This document shows positions 14,014 through 21,796 of a stretch of 45,469 nucleotides of DNA, piece after piece. Position numbers and translations under genes: made by a program. The DNA comes from a virus. Each line of letters opens with the position of its first letter. Position 1 is the first letter of the stretch. The notes beneath the pieces are model-generated. The model made no database searches, had not been told where the DNA came from, and saw only the letters and a list, made by a program, of their open reading frames with translations. The stretch covers positions 1 through 45,469 of the IMG/VR virus record IMGVR_UViG_3300038701_000522. The stretch is one strand, 5' to 3'.

Positions 14014-15583
14014 ATGGATCACTCGAACGGAGGTCTTCCTCGGACAGGCCCATTGCTATAGCTTCCTCGGAAAGGGCCAGACCAGCTGCTTCCGCCATTG
14101 CCATATCCGCTTCCATACTGCTCAGGTCCGTCATGTCTGATGGCTGTCGTTCGGGCGAACTGATATAGATGAGGGAAGACTTCGCGCGAGTCTGCATGAC
14201 GTACATCAGGTTGTCATCCTGTCCGTCGCCTTCCACGTCTAGCAGGTTCTTATCGAGGAAGAACACCTCGTCGAACTCAAGGCCCTTAGACTTGTGGCCT
14301 GTCATCAACTTAATGGAACCCGCGCTGGAAAAGAACTTAGCCATGTTGCGCAGGGCTTCTTTAAGTGTGTCGCCGTTCTGGAGGAAAGCCATGATGCAAT
14401 CGTACTCGTCTTGCGCACGGTTCTTCGACTTCAGTTTCTTGCGGCGTTCCCGCCACCAGTCTGGCATCACGTCCTCGATAATGTACTTGGTTGGGGTATC
14501 GCCCTTGCCAAGCTTTTTCATAAGGCGCGTGAGGTTCGCTTGAATGTCATTACCGATGTACTCGCACGGACGACCCGCTTTGAGAAGGGCCATTGCCAGT
14601 GTGATAAGCGGTGCGTTGTTACGGCAGAGGATCGCGCAAGCATCGGGCAGATCATCGAACTCCCATTCGGGACCGTAGAAATCCACCTTGCCTTCGATAG
14701 CCCAATCTGCGTACTGCATCTGAGGTGCCCGCCACCGTGCCTCCTTAACAATCTCTTGTGCGCAACGGAATGAGATTGTAAGTTCGAACTCCTTCATGTT
14801 GAACTCTTTCTTGAGGACTTCCATTGAAGAAGAGAGGGCACCTCGGAAACCGTAGATTGCTTGGCGGGAGTCGCCCACGGCAATGATCCGCTTCTTAACC
14901 ATCTTTGAGATGAGGCGGTGATTTAGTTCGGACAAGTCCTGCGCCTCGTCGACAAGGACGATTGGGTATTTCGGGAGGCGACAAGTGAAGATTGCTGGCA
15001 TATAGATTTGATCGTCGAAATCGATAATGCCCTCAAAGGATTGTTTGATCAGAGTGAGGACCACGTTCTTAATCACGCGCTGTTCAAGGGCGGTGTAGTT
15101 GAAATCGAGGGTTGGCCAGAACTCGTCATCGCTGAGGACGGGCTTCGCGTTTGAATAGTGGCCATCTGGAACCCAGCCGTAAGTACGGGCAGCGCGACAT
15201 GCGGCGTTAAGTTCGGACATGACCTCGAATAGCACAGCCTTGTTCTTATCATTTTGCGCGTTGATCTCGGTGGATAAGACATCGTGTAGTTTGCCCTTGT
15301 TCAGGTGGAGGCGCTTACCAATCTGCTGGCCCCATGCGCGATGACCTGCGGAGTTAAGGGTGGAACAGTTACAAAGCGAAGGCATACGGGTGGCCGCTTC
15401 CTCGGCAATGGATTTGTTAAAGGCGAGGAAGATCATGGATTGCTTCTTCAAAGCCTGCGCGATCAGGACGAGGGTCGAAGTCTTGGCCGCCCCCGCGAGG
15501 GCTTGGACCAGAAGATTGTCGTCAGTGGAGGTGGCGGCGGAAACGATTGCTTCCTGTTCTGCGGTTGGTTTGAACTCAGTCAT
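14000..15583 (-). CDS. UvrD/Rep-like superfamily 1 DNA helicase (527 aa)
   Basis: This is an ATP-driven DNA helicase, probably 3'-5', of the UvrD/PcrA group. The Q motif is PTAEQEAI. Walker A is ALAGAAKTST (about residues 28-37), with Ala-Ala in place of the usual Gly-Ser/Thr-Gly before Lys-Thr. Walker B is VLVDEAQDL (about 210-217). Motif III is GDSRQAIYGFRGA, and motif V is TGHKSKGLEFDEVF, near residue 435. The protein is shorter than UvrD (about 720 aa), suggesting reduced 1B/2B domains, as in many phage helicases. AAAGGA upstream sets the ATG at 15583. It probably supports replication or recombination beside the Sak4 cassette. Confidence 0.9.
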   Translation of the reverse strand: MTEFKPTAEQEAIVSAATSTDDNLLVQALAGAAKTSTLVLIAQALKKQSMIFLAFNKSIAEEAATRMPSLCNCSTLNSAGHRAWGQQIGKRLHLNKGKLHDVLSTEINAQNDKNKAVLFEVMSELNAACRAARTYGWVPDGHYSNAKPVLSDDEFWPTLDFNYTALEQRVIKNVVLTLIKQSFEGIIDFDDQIYMPAIFTCRLPKYPIVLVDEAQDLSELNHRLISKMVKKRIIAVGDSRQAIYGFRGALSSSMEVLKKEFNMKEFELTISFRCAQEIVKEARWRAPQMQYADWAIEGKVDFYGPEWEFDDLPDACAILCRNNAPLITLAMALLKAGRPCEYIGNDIQANLTRLMKKLGKGDTPTKYIIEDVMPDWWRERRKKLKSKNRAQDEYDCIMAFLQNGDTLKEALRNMAKFFSSAGSIKLMTGHKSKGLEFDEVFFLDKNLLDVEGDGQDDNLMYVMQTRAKSSLIYISSPERQPSDMTDLSSMEADMAMAEAAGLALSEEAIAMGLSEEDLRSSDPYAKP

Positions 15584-15998
15584 TCTGTTTTCCTTTTGGT
15601 AGGGCGGCTGCATATTCTGCAACCTGTGTTAATGTGTTTTTTGGGTCATGGCGCAGGATGAGGAGGAGGCCGAGGATTTTCACTGCAAAGTGGAAGACTG
15701 ATCCTCTGGCTACATCGCGGTATGCGGTACAGATTTTATCCTCGAGGTCACTACTCTTATTATTCTGTGCATAGCTGTGGGCGAGGGCCTCGAGTAGGCC
15801 AAGGTCTACTTTCGTTGCGCCGAGATAGGTAAGGGCGATACCTAACGAGGCACCAAGCGAGTTGTGAATAGGGGAGCCTCGGAGTCCCACGTCGATAAGT
15901 GGCCGATACATTTCAAGCTTCATTACCGACTCATCATCGGTGGCGAGTCCTATTTGTGCGCCAGCCGCCATCTTAGCTGCGATTTCATTATATTCCAT
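15576..15998 (-). CDS. Hypothetical helical protein (140 aa)
   Basis: This is mostly helical, with a Gly/Ala-rich centre (SLGASLGIALTYLGATKVD) and a C-terminal hydrophobic helix (HFAVKILGLLLILRH) that may be amphipathic or membrane-associated. Its ATG overlaps the upstream stop as TAATG, and its stop overlaps the helicase start by eight bases. The neighbouring 15998-16366 gene has a similar size and a similar hydrophobic helix, so the two might be partners. No family is recognised. Confidence 0.55.
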   Translation of the reverse strand: MEYNEIAAKMAAGAQIGLATDDESVMKLEMYRPLIDVGLRGSPIHNSLGASLGIALTYLGATKVDLGLLEALAHSYAQNNKSSDLEDKICTAYRDVARGSVFHFAVKILGLLLILRHDPKNTLTQVAEYAAALPKGKQND

Positions 15999-16366
15999 TA
16001 GTGTATCTTTCTTGATAACATGATTGACGTTCCAGTGACCATCTTTAGAACTTCTTTCGAAGCGGCCTGAAGAATAGTCATGCGCGGAACAGATTTAAGT
16101 GAACGTTCGGCCTGACGGTAGAAGCCCTGATAGATAAGGGCGATCAGGACAGTGATGCCGATCATCGCATCCCGCACCTGCATATCGGGATCGTCGTTAT
16201 AGACTGCATCCGTCATTTGTTCGGCGAGGTCAGGGTTATACGCGGGACCGTCCTCCAGAGAGGTGTTAACAAGTTCCTCGCAGACTTGGTAAAGCTCAGG
16301 ATTTCTTTCCACCACCTTCATCATTGGAGATGGTTTCAAATTCTGATAGAAACTCTTCGAGTTCAT
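15998..16366 (-). CDS. Hypothetical protein (122 aa)
   Basis: A polar N-terminal half rich in Pro, Asn and Asp (NPELYQVCEELV, then YNPDLAEQMTDAVYND) precedes a hydrophobic helix (DAMIGITVLIALIYQGF) and a basic C-terminus. GGAAG precedes the ATG, which overlaps the upstream gene by 71 bases. A second start near 16324 would shorten the overlap but lacks a site. It is a possible partner of the next gene (15576-15998). The function is unknown. Confidence 0.5.
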   Translation of the reverse strand: MNSKSFYQNLKPSPMMKVVERNPELYQVCEELVNTSLEDGPAYNPDLAEQMTDAVYNDDPDMQVRDAMIGITVLIALIYQGFYRQAERSLKSVPRMTILQAASKEVLKMVTGTSIMLSRKIH

Positions 16367-16688
16367 TGTCTTCTTCCACTTCAGTAGTTTCGCCGCCTAT
16401 GATAAGCGTTCCGGCGATGTTTGCATTAGATGATATTTTAACCGTGCTGCTACCTTTTGTCAAGGAGAAGACGAGGTCGTCGTAAAGAGATGTGCCCTGT
16501 TCAGGTGGCACGTCCCGTTCCCGCGCATCGATCTTGCGGAGGGCTACGCGAAAGTTATTGGCCCGTTGCCTCCATCGGACTGCGTTGGAATAAGAGGGGA
16601 GGGTGTACTCCGCCTCCCGCTTTTCCGTTGCAATTACTTGTTCGAGTAACAATTCAATGTCGCGATACTGTGCTACGCTGATAACCAT
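16296..16688 (-). CDS. Hypothetical protein (130 aa)
   Basis: An N-terminal coiled, Arg- and Glu-rich half (YRDIELLLEQVIATEKREAE) is followed by a beta segment (TVKISSNANIAGTLIIGG) and an acidic C-terminal tail (VEEDNELEEFLSEFE). The ATG overlaps the ligase stop as TAATG, so the gene is translationally coupled to the ligase. Acidic tails of this type are common in proteins that bind basic partners or SSB, but nothing more specific can be said. Confidence 0.5.
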   Translation of the reverse strand: MVISVAQYRDIELLLEQVIATEKREAEYTLPSYSNAVRWRQRANNFRVALRKIDARERDVPPEQGTSLYDDLVFSLTKGSSTVKISSNANIAGTLIIGGETTEVEEDNELEEFLSEFETISNDEGGGKKS

Positions 16689-17533
16689 TAGTCATACCTC
16701 CATCCAAGAAAGACGGGCTGGCGCGGTTTACCTTTTGATCCCCAGCCCTTATATTTAATTGTACATTTACGCCCGATGAACTCGGACTTGTTTTTCCAAA
16801 TCTCGTGGGCAAGAGCGTGAGAGAAGCCTGTGCCCACCTTGAACTCGATCCCGCTCATGCGGAGTTGGAGTGATCCCATTGCGTCCTCGGGGACAAGGTT
16901 CTCGGCGTGTGAACTGCGCTTGGCGTAACCACGTTCATCGAGGTATTGGGCATTGTCGTTTTTATAGCGCTGGTTAACGCCGAGGACGATTGCCTCATCT
17001 CGGAACTCGCGGGTGTAACGGGCGAGGTAGTTTTCGCGCGGGGTCGATCGGCCCTGTTTGTATGGGCCTTGTGGGTTGCGGAGGACGAGGCCCTCCAATT
17101 CCTGTTCTAGCACTTCTTCTTCGTAAGCTTTCAAATCGGCCATGTCGTTTATCAGGCGCATTGGGACAACACGGCAGAATGAGGGCAGGTCTAGTTTAAG
17201 CAACGCATTGATCCGTTCCGTATACGTGCCCTCGTGGAAATAGTCGAAGATGTGATAGGTGAAGTCAGGTTGCCCGTGTTGCGACATGACTGCGGATTGC
17301 GTTGCTTGGAAACCTCCAGGTACAATCAATTCCCCATCAAGACCGAGGGGCGTTTCCGTCTCCTCGAAGCTTGCGCGGATGTGGTCGTTCGGGATGAACT
17401 TGCGCGAACGAGTTAGAAGGCCCTTGGACTGGTGCATGGCACGAACGCCATCGTACTTGGGAGTCGCGACGAGTGGCCATTTCACCTTGTCGGGATCGAA
17501 GTTGTTTGCGCAGAGTGGGTTAAAGCTGATCAT
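16688..17533 (-). CDS. ATP-dependent DNA ligase (281 aa)
   Basis: This enzyme seals nicks using ATP through a Lys-AMP intermediate. The nucleotidyltransferase motifs are visible: motif I TPKYDGVRA with Lys26 as the adenylated residue, LDGELIV (motif Ia/II region), YHIFDYF (motif III, near residue 95), ELEGLVLR (motif IV, near 146), and CTIKYKGWG near the C-terminus (motif V). At 281 residues it is a minimal ligase, a catalytic core plus OB domain without an N-terminal DNA-binding domain, as is common in phages. AAAGG precedes the start, which overlaps the upstream ATPase gene by 14 bases. It probably joins Okazaki fragments. Confidence 0.9.
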   Translation of the reverse strand: MISFNPLCANNFDPDKVKWPLVATPKYDGVRAMHQSKGLLTRSRKFIPNDHIRASFEETETPLGLDGELIVPGGFQATQSAVMSQHGQPDFTYHIFDYFHEGTYTERINALLKLDLPSFCRVVPMRLINDMADLKAYEEEVLEQELEGLVLRNPQGPYKQGRSTPRENYLARYTREFRDEAIVLGVNQRYKNDNAQYLDERGYAKRSSHAENLVPEDAMGSLQLRMSGIEFKVGTGFSHALAHEIWKNKSEFIGRKCTIKYKGWGSKGKPRQPVFLGWRYD

Positions 17534-18866
17534 GATTAATGCCTTTCATTTTGTTGGTGGCCTCGGTTAGGTCTTGTTCGTTGATCGGGAGCATGTGGCC
17601 GTTCTCAGCCGCCCATCGTTCGATTGCGTTAATTTCCTCGAGGCGTGCGGTAAGGGCGTGCATGAGGTGAGATTGGAATGACCTCGTTTCGTCATGGAAG
17701 CCGTAGACTTTATGCAGGACCTCCTCGAGAAGGACCGCGTTAAGGAAAGTCTGGCCGCGATTAAAGACCTCTTCGGCGAGGTAAATCTTTTTAGTGTCGG
17801 ACCTGTAATAGCCCATGACATCAACGCCCAAGGTTTTCTGCACGACGATCTCTTCTCGTTCGATATCATAGCAGAAGGACTGAAGTAGGTTGATAGCCCT
17901 GCCTAGCATATCGCGATTGCCTTCGAGTGACTCGTGACGTTTCGAGGCTAGATAGAAATCGTAGCTATCCATTAATGAGTCGTAGTACATGCCACCGCCT
18001 AGGTCACGGCGCGTGCGCAAGACTTCATAGACCTCGATTGGAACACGCAAATCGGTATGAGCCTCTTTCTTTAACTCAGCGCTTGCTAAGCTTTTTAACT
18101 CGGCCATCATTATAGTCAGTGGAAGGAAGTCCATGTTTTTAACGTACTGTATGAAGAACCGCCACTGATCTAGGGAGAATGATAAAGTGGTGTTACGTAC
18201 GGCCTGTTCATAAGCGAACATCCCCTTAACCATACGGTCCTCGGATAACATGCCAGCCTTGTTAACGTTAACGGTCAGGCCGTGGTCGCCTAATATAGTG
18301 GCGCGGATGCCATTGACGTAAAGGTATGGGGAGACAGTCGGTAAGAACTCAATGGCCCCGACCTTGGTTACATCCCTGCCCATTGTCACAAGGTCGAAGA
18401 AGATTGTTTCCCGTTCCCTGATTACGCAAGTATTATACGCCGCGCCTCGGATAGCGATATGCACGATGTCATGCTGAGGGTGAAGGTTTTCGGCTGTGCA
18501 ATAGTTTCCGCCCTCGTCCCGCATGTTGGACTCGATCTCGCGCAAGGCCATCCAGAGTTCCCAATCCTTGCCGAGGTCTGTGGTGAACGGAAGGACGATA
18601 GGCTCGCCTTCGCTTGTCGGCTCTAGGACAAGTTCCTTAAACTCTTGGCCGCGAAATGTGGTTGGGCGAGACTCGACGGTCCATGCGTTTCCCGCGCCGT
18701 CTGAAATATGAATGTCGCAGTCATAGCGCTTTAGAGTGGCGATTGCGTACTTGAGGCCCGTACCGAAATAGCCGATCGCGCCCTCGCTGGTCTTAGCGTT
18801 CATGCCCATTACTGTAAGGGCGCGGAGGTCAAGTGTGCCTGAGTTGGAATAGATATGGAATGTCAT
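17520..18866 (-). CDS. GHKL-type ATP-binding protein with permuted motif order and an EExxH tail (448 aa)
   Basis: Two Bergerat-fold signatures are visible. IGYFGTGLKYAI (residues 31-42) matches the Gly-rich lid, and REIESNMRDEGG (109-120) matches the N-box Glu-x3-Asn-x2-Asp (Glu110, Asn114, Asp117). In GyrB, Hsp90, MutL and histidine kinases the N-box comes first; here the lid precedes it. The middle is beta-rich (EFLPTVSPYLYVNGIRATI). The C-terminal part holds LLEEVLHKVYGFHDETR (about 379-395), resembling an HExxH-type metal site in which the first His is Glu. Similar proteins are known from other phages only as ATP-binding proteins. AAAGG upstream and an ATGA overlap fix the start. Its biochemical role is unknown. 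Confidence 0.65.
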   Translation of the reverse strand: MTFHIYSNSGTLDLRALTVMGMNAKTSEGAIGYFGTGLKYAIATLKRYDCDIHISDGAGNAWTVESRPTTFRGQEFKELVLEPTSEGEPIVLPFTTDLGKDWELWMALREIESNMRDEGGNYCTAENLHPQHDIVHIAIRGAAYNTCVIRERETIFFDLVTMGRDVTKVGAIEFLPTVSPYLYVNGIRATILGDHGLTVNVNKAGMLSEDRMVKGMFAYEQAVRNTTLSFSLDQWRFFIQYVKNMDFLPLTIMMAELKSLASAELKKEAHTDLRVPIEVYEVLRTRRDLGGGMYYDSLMDSYDFYLASKRHESLEGNRDMLGRAINLLQSFCYDIEREEIVVQKTLGVDVMGYYRSDTKKIYLAEEVFNRGQTFLNAVLLEEVLHKVYGFHDETRSFQSHLMHALTARLEEINAIERWAAENGHMLPINEQDLTEATNKMKGINHDQL

Positions 18867-19222
18867 AGGAATACCTTTATAATTGTAGTGATGCAGTATG
18901 CACTGACTAGGTTGAAGGGAAGGTTAATGAGGATGAATGCGAAAAGGGTTGCGCAATAAGCACGGGCCTCCTCTTGGTAATCGGCGAGTAACGAATGCGA
19001 CTGAAACAAAGCATCCTGCCGCGCCTTCTTCGCCATTTCGTAGTGAGTTTTTGTGGGCGCCTTGTGGGATAACTGTAGCAGGGCGTGATAGTTCTTATGC
19101 ATTTTTACGTACAGTTTACGGAACTGATCACGCTTGTATTTGTGCAAGGCCAAACGGCGCGCGAACTGGTCCTCGCCAATCGCGCCGAAAAAGGCGAACT
19201 TGAGCATGTGGAGGAGTTTCAT
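18863..19222 (-). CDS. Small membrane-anchored protein with a coiled cytoplasmic part (119 aa)
   Basis: A long charged helical region (ARRLALHKYKRDQFRKLYVK, then KKARQDALFQSHSLLAD) precedes a C-terminal hydrophobic segment at about residues 90-115 (FAFILINLPFNLVSAYCI). This suggests a tail-anchored or hairpin membrane protein. GAGGAAAGG precedes the ATG, which overlaps the upstream stop (ATGA). It may attach neighbouring early proteins to the membrane, but that is inference only. Confidence 0.6.
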   Translation of the reverse strand: MKLLHMLKFAFFGAIGEDQFARRLALHKYKRDQFRKLYVKMHKNYHALLQLSHKAPTKTHYEMAKKARQDALFQSHSLLADYQEEARAYCATLFAFILINLPFNLVSAYCITTIIKVFL

Positions 19223-19473
19223 AAGCCTTTCCTCGCTTTCTCTTTACGCTGCTCGTTGTAGTCTTCCTTACTCATTGCAACCTGAATGGTTTGATCGAGG
19301 GGAACGGGCTGGTAACTGAAAATGCGATACCCTGCGAAACCTTTCTTGGCGCACAATTTCTTGCCGACAGTGCGCAAGTTATCAATGGTTGCATCGCCCT
19401 TGATATCCGCACTAAAATCGTCCTCGGTAAATTTGGTCGCTTCGGACCAGTTATAGAATTTAATCTTATACAT
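19219..19473 (-). CDS. Hypothetical protein (84 aa)
   Basis: This is a compact alpha/beta protein beginning MYKIKFYNWSEATKF. The central DATIDNLRTVGKKLCAKKGF and the beta strand GYRIFSYQPV precede a basic C-terminal helix (YNEQRKEKARKGL). GGAG before 19473 sets the start; the longer frame to 19578 runs through the upstream gene. The basic tail might bind nucleic acid. No family is recognised. Confidence 0.6.
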   Translation of the reverse strand: MYKIKFYNWSEATKFTEDDFSADIKGDATIDNLRTVGKKLCAKKGFAGYRIFSYQPVPLDQTIQVAMSKEDYNEQRKEKARKGL

Positions 19474-19774
19474 CGTATTGCTCCGTGATGTTTTCAGATA
19501 CGTTAAGTTCACGCGTGTCCATGACAGACTCGTATTGAAGAGTGCCGCCGAATATACGAATGAGGTTGTCCGCGTCATCTTTCATAATGCGCTGAAGACG
19601 TTCGCCTCGTGCGTAATCAGTGCGCGGGCTGTCTTCATTGTAACGCGCATAAATCTTGCCATCGACTGACAAGACATAGTTTCGATAGGTGCGGTAGCCG
19701 CCATGACGTTGTGAACCTGTGTCGCGATGACGACGGATTATGAGGGTGTGGGCCATTTTAACTGGGTGTTTCAT
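19466..19774 (-). CDS. Hypothetical basic protein (102 aa)
   Basis: The N-terminal half is Arg- and Tyr-rich (TLIIRRHRDTGSQRHGGYRT), followed by VLSVDGKIYARYNED and an acidic C-terminus. The basic, aromatic beginning suggests nucleic-acid or nucleotide contact. AGAGAG precedes the ATG at 19774, which overlaps the upstream stop as ATGA; an ATG at 19756 is an alternative. It is part of the early small-gene cluster, and its function is unknown. Confidence 0.55.
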   Translation of the reverse strand: MKHPVKMAHTLIIRRHRDTGSQRHGGYRTYRNYVLSVDGKIYARYNEDSPRTDYARGERLQRIMKDDADNLIRIFGGTLQYESVMDTRELNVSENITEQYDV

Positions 19775-20145
19775 TTTGCTAACTCTCTTAGTGCTAGTGT
19801 TGCGGTGTAAAGCTGGTCATAGACAAACGTTGCATTTTGAGTCGAAGGCCCGTCTGTAACGTGGTTAGTGTCGAAGCCAATCCAGAGGTGATTTTCCGCA
19901 ATCATTGCAAACGTCCATCCCTCGTGAATTGGTACGCGATTGTACAGATCAACTAACAGGCTGTCCAGCGGAATGCGGATATACCCGTTTACTTGTCCGC
20001 GAACGCACTCCAGAATAAGAGCGCGGAAACCGTGCAACTCAAGACTATCGACGAGATGCCATTCAGAACTGCTATCCAATACCAAGAATTTTTCCACCCT
20101 GTCCATGATTTCAATCTCCGTTATAATTTTAATCGTTTTTACCAT
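19771..20145 (-). CDS. Hypothetical beta-rich protein (124 aa)
   Basis: It begins MVKTIKIITEIEIMDRVEKF and continues with alternating strands (LVLDSSSEWHLVDSL, then GYIRIPLDSLLVDL). A second region, GWTFAMIAENHLWIGFDTNH, is aromatic-rich. GCGAGG upstream fixes the start at 20145 rather than 20199, whose extra part overlaps a small gene in another frame. The first seven bases overlap that 52-residue gene. No family is recognised. Confidence 0.55.
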   Translation of the reverse strand: MVKTIKIITEIEIMDRVEKFLVLDSSSEWHLVDSLELHGFRALILECVRGQVNGYIRIPLDSLLVDLYNRVPIHEGWTFAMIAENHLWIGFDTNHVTDGPSTQNATFVYDQLYTATLALRELAK

Positions 20146-20297
20146 TTGAACCTCGCCCATGCTGGCTGGCCAGTTTCTTTTTCGTAGGCGAGTAACCATT
20201 TCCGCGCCTCCTCGGTTTTTGCGTGGTGCAATTCGTTCTCGCTCACGAACCAGACCTTTAGCACGCGCCCGAAATATGTGTATACCTCAATCTTCAT
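20139..20297 (-). CDS. Small early protein (52 aa)
   Basis: This ORF opens with MKIEVYTYFGRVLKVWFV and closes with TGQPAWARFKW. AAAGGA lies seven bases before the ATG, its start overlaps the stop of the preceding gene and its stop overlaps the next start, so it fills an otherwise empty 140-base gap. The sequence is Trp- and Lys-rich and compact. It is probably a host-directed early protein judging by its neighbourhood; no family is recognised. Confidence 0.65.
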   Translation of the reverse strand: MKIEVYTYFGRVLKVWFVSENELHHAKTEEARKWLLAYEKETGQPAWARFKW

Positions 20298-20823
20298 CGC
20301 GCAATCCTTTCAGGAATTCTACCTCTTTTCGCGCAGCCGCTTGCCATCTATTTGTCCAAACCTCATTTGGATAATGCAGCCAAACGTCACGTATTTCTTT
20401 TGCCTCGTGATACGGCGAACCGTGGCAACCAAGGCGGCCTGTCTTTTTCGCGACTGGACAATCTTTACAGTCGTCTTTAAGGTATAACCGACATAGGCCG
20501 CATTTGTCCGAACCGATATTTGCCTCGTGTGGACTGGTTGCCGCTGCGTTCTCTTCCCAGTGTTCAATTGAACTTTCAAGCGCGTTTTTGGCCGGCCAAA
20601 GGATTAAATCCTCTTCAAGCTTTGCGATATGCTTATTTGTGAGTCGGCGAAATTGTCCACGCCGAACATTCACTGGTTCTTCGTCATCGTCCCATCTCAG
20701 GTAGGCATTGCTAACTGCGTAAGGCGTGATACTCGGAACCATTACAAACTCGTCGGATCGTTCGCACTGAACCGCGTGTTTCCAGTATTTAATTTGTTGT
20801 TGTAATTCCCATTGGCCTATCAT
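20287..20823 (-). CDS. Cysteine-cluster protein, possible metal-binding early protein (178 aa)
   Basis: The C-terminal half contains a group of cysteines (CGLC, then CKDCPV, then LGCHGSPY) within about 40 residues. The spacing suggests a zinc or Fe-S site, and a similar Cys-x-x-Cys-to-Gly-Cys pattern with a nearby SPY is frequent in uncharacterised phage proteins. The N-terminal half is acidic and helical (KLEEDLILWPAKNALESSI). AGGTGG precedes the start, which overlaps the upstream stop (ATGA). Metal binding is inferred; the function is unknown. Confidence 0.6.
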   Translation of the reverse strand: MIGQWELQQQIKYWKHAVQCERSDEFVMVPSITPYAVSNAYLRWDDDEEPVNVRRGQFRRLTNKHIAKLEEDLILWPAKNALESSIEHWEENAAATSPHEANIGSDKCGLCRLYLKDDCKDCPVAKKTGRLGCHGSPYHEAKEIRDVWLHYPNEVWTNRWQAAARKEVEFLKGLRDED

Positions 20824-21065
20824 TTGACCACCTGTTTAATTTTCAATTGCCCGCGATCATAAACGAGGCAAGTCGCGGGACCGTAGCACTCATGCACCAC
20901 GTAACTCTGCCCACGAGTATCATGGACAAGATCGCCCATAACGGGCAAGGCTGGCGTTTGCGAGAACTGGCGCGGATCATCCTCTGCGATTTTCAGGGCG
21001 GTTGCACCAATGATAAGCGCGCCAATTACTCCCGCGCCGATGTAAACTTTCTGTGTATATGTCAT
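20820..21065 (-). CDS. Small membrane or secreted protein (81 aa)
   Basis: An N-terminal hydrophobic segment, VYIGAGVIGALIIGATALKI (about residues 7-26), is preceded by MTYTQK and followed by a soluble domain with two cysteines (HECYGPATCLVY) that could form a disulfide. It is likely anchored in the inner membrane with the C-terminal part in the periplasm. Such early membrane proteins are often superinfection-exclusion factors, but there is no direct evidence. It follows the upstream stop by two bases. Confidence 0.6.
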   Translation of the reverse strand: MTYTQKVYIGAGVIGALIIGATALKIAEDDPRQFSQTPALPVMGDLVHDTRGQSYVVHECYGPATCLVYDRGQLKIKQVVK

Positions 21066-21067
21066 TT

Positions 21068-21319
21068 TCAGTCTTCTTTCGTAGTATATGGATAGCGAAT
21101 TAACGCTTTAAACTCGTCATCGTTTATCAGGTTATTTCTGTGCAGTACTCCCGCAAGTATGCCGATAACATTCGCTGCTGTTGCAAGATTGCCCTCAAGC
21201 GACTCTATCCGCCCTCCGCTATCATCATATGCGATTATATGCTCAATCGCCTCGGCCATCGCTATTTCTGTATTATCTCGCAGTCGCGGCGGCATGTAGG
21301 AATATGTGATTATTTTCAT
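21068..21319 (-). CDS. Hypothetical early protein (83 aa)
   Basis: It starts MKIITYSYMPPRLRDN, then has an acidic helical middle (EIAMAEAIEHIIAYDD) and a C-terminal region ending YPYTTKED. GGAGA upstream sets the start at 21319; a longer frame to 21355 crosses a hairpin. The ribosome-binding site lies inside one copy of the repeated motif CTAGATGGGTCTCCG (21322-21336). No family is recognised. Confidence 0.6.
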   Translation of the reverse strand: MKIITYSYMPPRLRDNTEIAMAEAIEHIIAYDDSGGRIESLEGNLATAANVIGILAGVLHRNNLINDDEFKALIRYPYTTKED

Positions 21320-21321
21320 AG

Positions 21322-21336
21322 CTAGATGGGTCTCCG
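21322..21336. repeat. Repeated motif, copy A
   Basis: CTAGATGGGTCTCCG is identical to 24253-24267 and shares its first 13 bases with 21701-21713. In the leftward orientation it reads CGGAGACCCATCTAG and supplies the GGAGA ribosome-binding site of the 21068-21319 gene. A degenerate copy, TGGATCTCCGTT, lies at 21559-21570. Confidence 0.7.
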
Positions 21337-21343
21337 TTGGTAT

Positions 21344-21368
21344 GGGAGGCCACAATCGCGCGCCTCCC
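21344..21368 (-). other. Hairpin between two early genes
   Basis: GGGAGGC (21344-21350) pairs with GCCTCCC (21362-21368) over an 11-base loop. Leftward there is no T run, so it is not a normal intrinsic terminator. It lies just after the 45-residue gene and before the copy A motif, and could stabilise the mRNA or act as a processing site. Confidence 0.45.
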
Positions 21369-21377
21369 GTTTATTTA

Positions 21378-21515
21378 TCACGCCTCAAACAAATGCCAAA
21401 TTACTTGTTTAAGCGCCTTCTTCACCGCCTTTTTAGCGCTTTTCGCCTTGACGTGAATAACCAACGCCTCTTCTTGCGCCCCGTGTTTCAGTACAATTTT
21501 ATATGTTCTTTTCAT
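21378..21515 (-). CDS. Small basic early protein (45 aa)
   Basis: This ORF reads MKRTYKIVLKHGAQ, a beta strand, and then a Lys/Ala-rich helix (HVKAKSAKKAVKKALKQV) ending IWHLFEA. GAGG lies seven bases before the ATG. The strand-then-basic-helix pattern suggests a nucleic-acid-binding or host-enzyme-binding early protein. It is the first clear gene after the leftward promoter at 21768-21796, with a leader of about 245 bases. No family is recognised. Confidence 0.65.
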   Translation of the reverse strand: MKRTYKIVLKHGAQEEALVIHVKAKSAKKAVKKALKQVIWHLFEA

Positions 21516-21700
21516 TTATAACCTCATTGCTTTAATCTGGCCGCGCCTCTGTGCCACTTGGATCTCCGTTAGGGTGGGCGCGGGACCGTTTTAAGGGTGA
21601 GGCGCAACAACAAAAACTCTATGATTGTCATTACTTGCCCCGCGCTCCATCATTCATCAATCTAATTCATCATCTTTCCTCCCGTTGTTTACCCACGCGA

Positions 21701-21713
21701 CTAGATGGGTCTC
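21701..21713. repeat. Repeated motif, copy C
   Basis: CTAGATGGGTCTC is identical to the first 13 bases of the copies at 21322 and 24253. It lies about 55 bases downstream of the leftward promoter at 21768-21796, in the untranslated leader, and not directly before a start codon. Confidence 0.7.
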
Positions 21714-21767
21714 AGTTCTAATGCGCGCAACCTCGCCGCTATCGTCTTATTTTGGGCGCGTGCGCTT

Positions 21768-21796
21768 ATTATATCAAGACTGGGCCATATCCGCAA
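21768..21796 (-). promoter_or_regulatory. Leftward early promoter
   Basis: Leftward, TTGCGG (21796-21791) is followed by a 17-base spacer and a perfect TATAAT (21773-21768). Transcription would start near 21761 and run through the early genes from 21515 leftward. The same TTGCGG hexamer with a 17-base spacer occurs in the rightward candidate at 23363-23391. Confidence 0.75.

Noticed and set aside
21344-21368. Hairpin as an intrinsic terminator
   Set aside because: There is no T run on the transcribed leftward strand, and the rightward T-rich tail faces no rightward gene.
21580-21680. Leader mini-ORFs of about 20 codons in the control region
   Set aside because: Several overlapping starts exist with weak sites and no clear choice; not supported strongly enough to list as genes.
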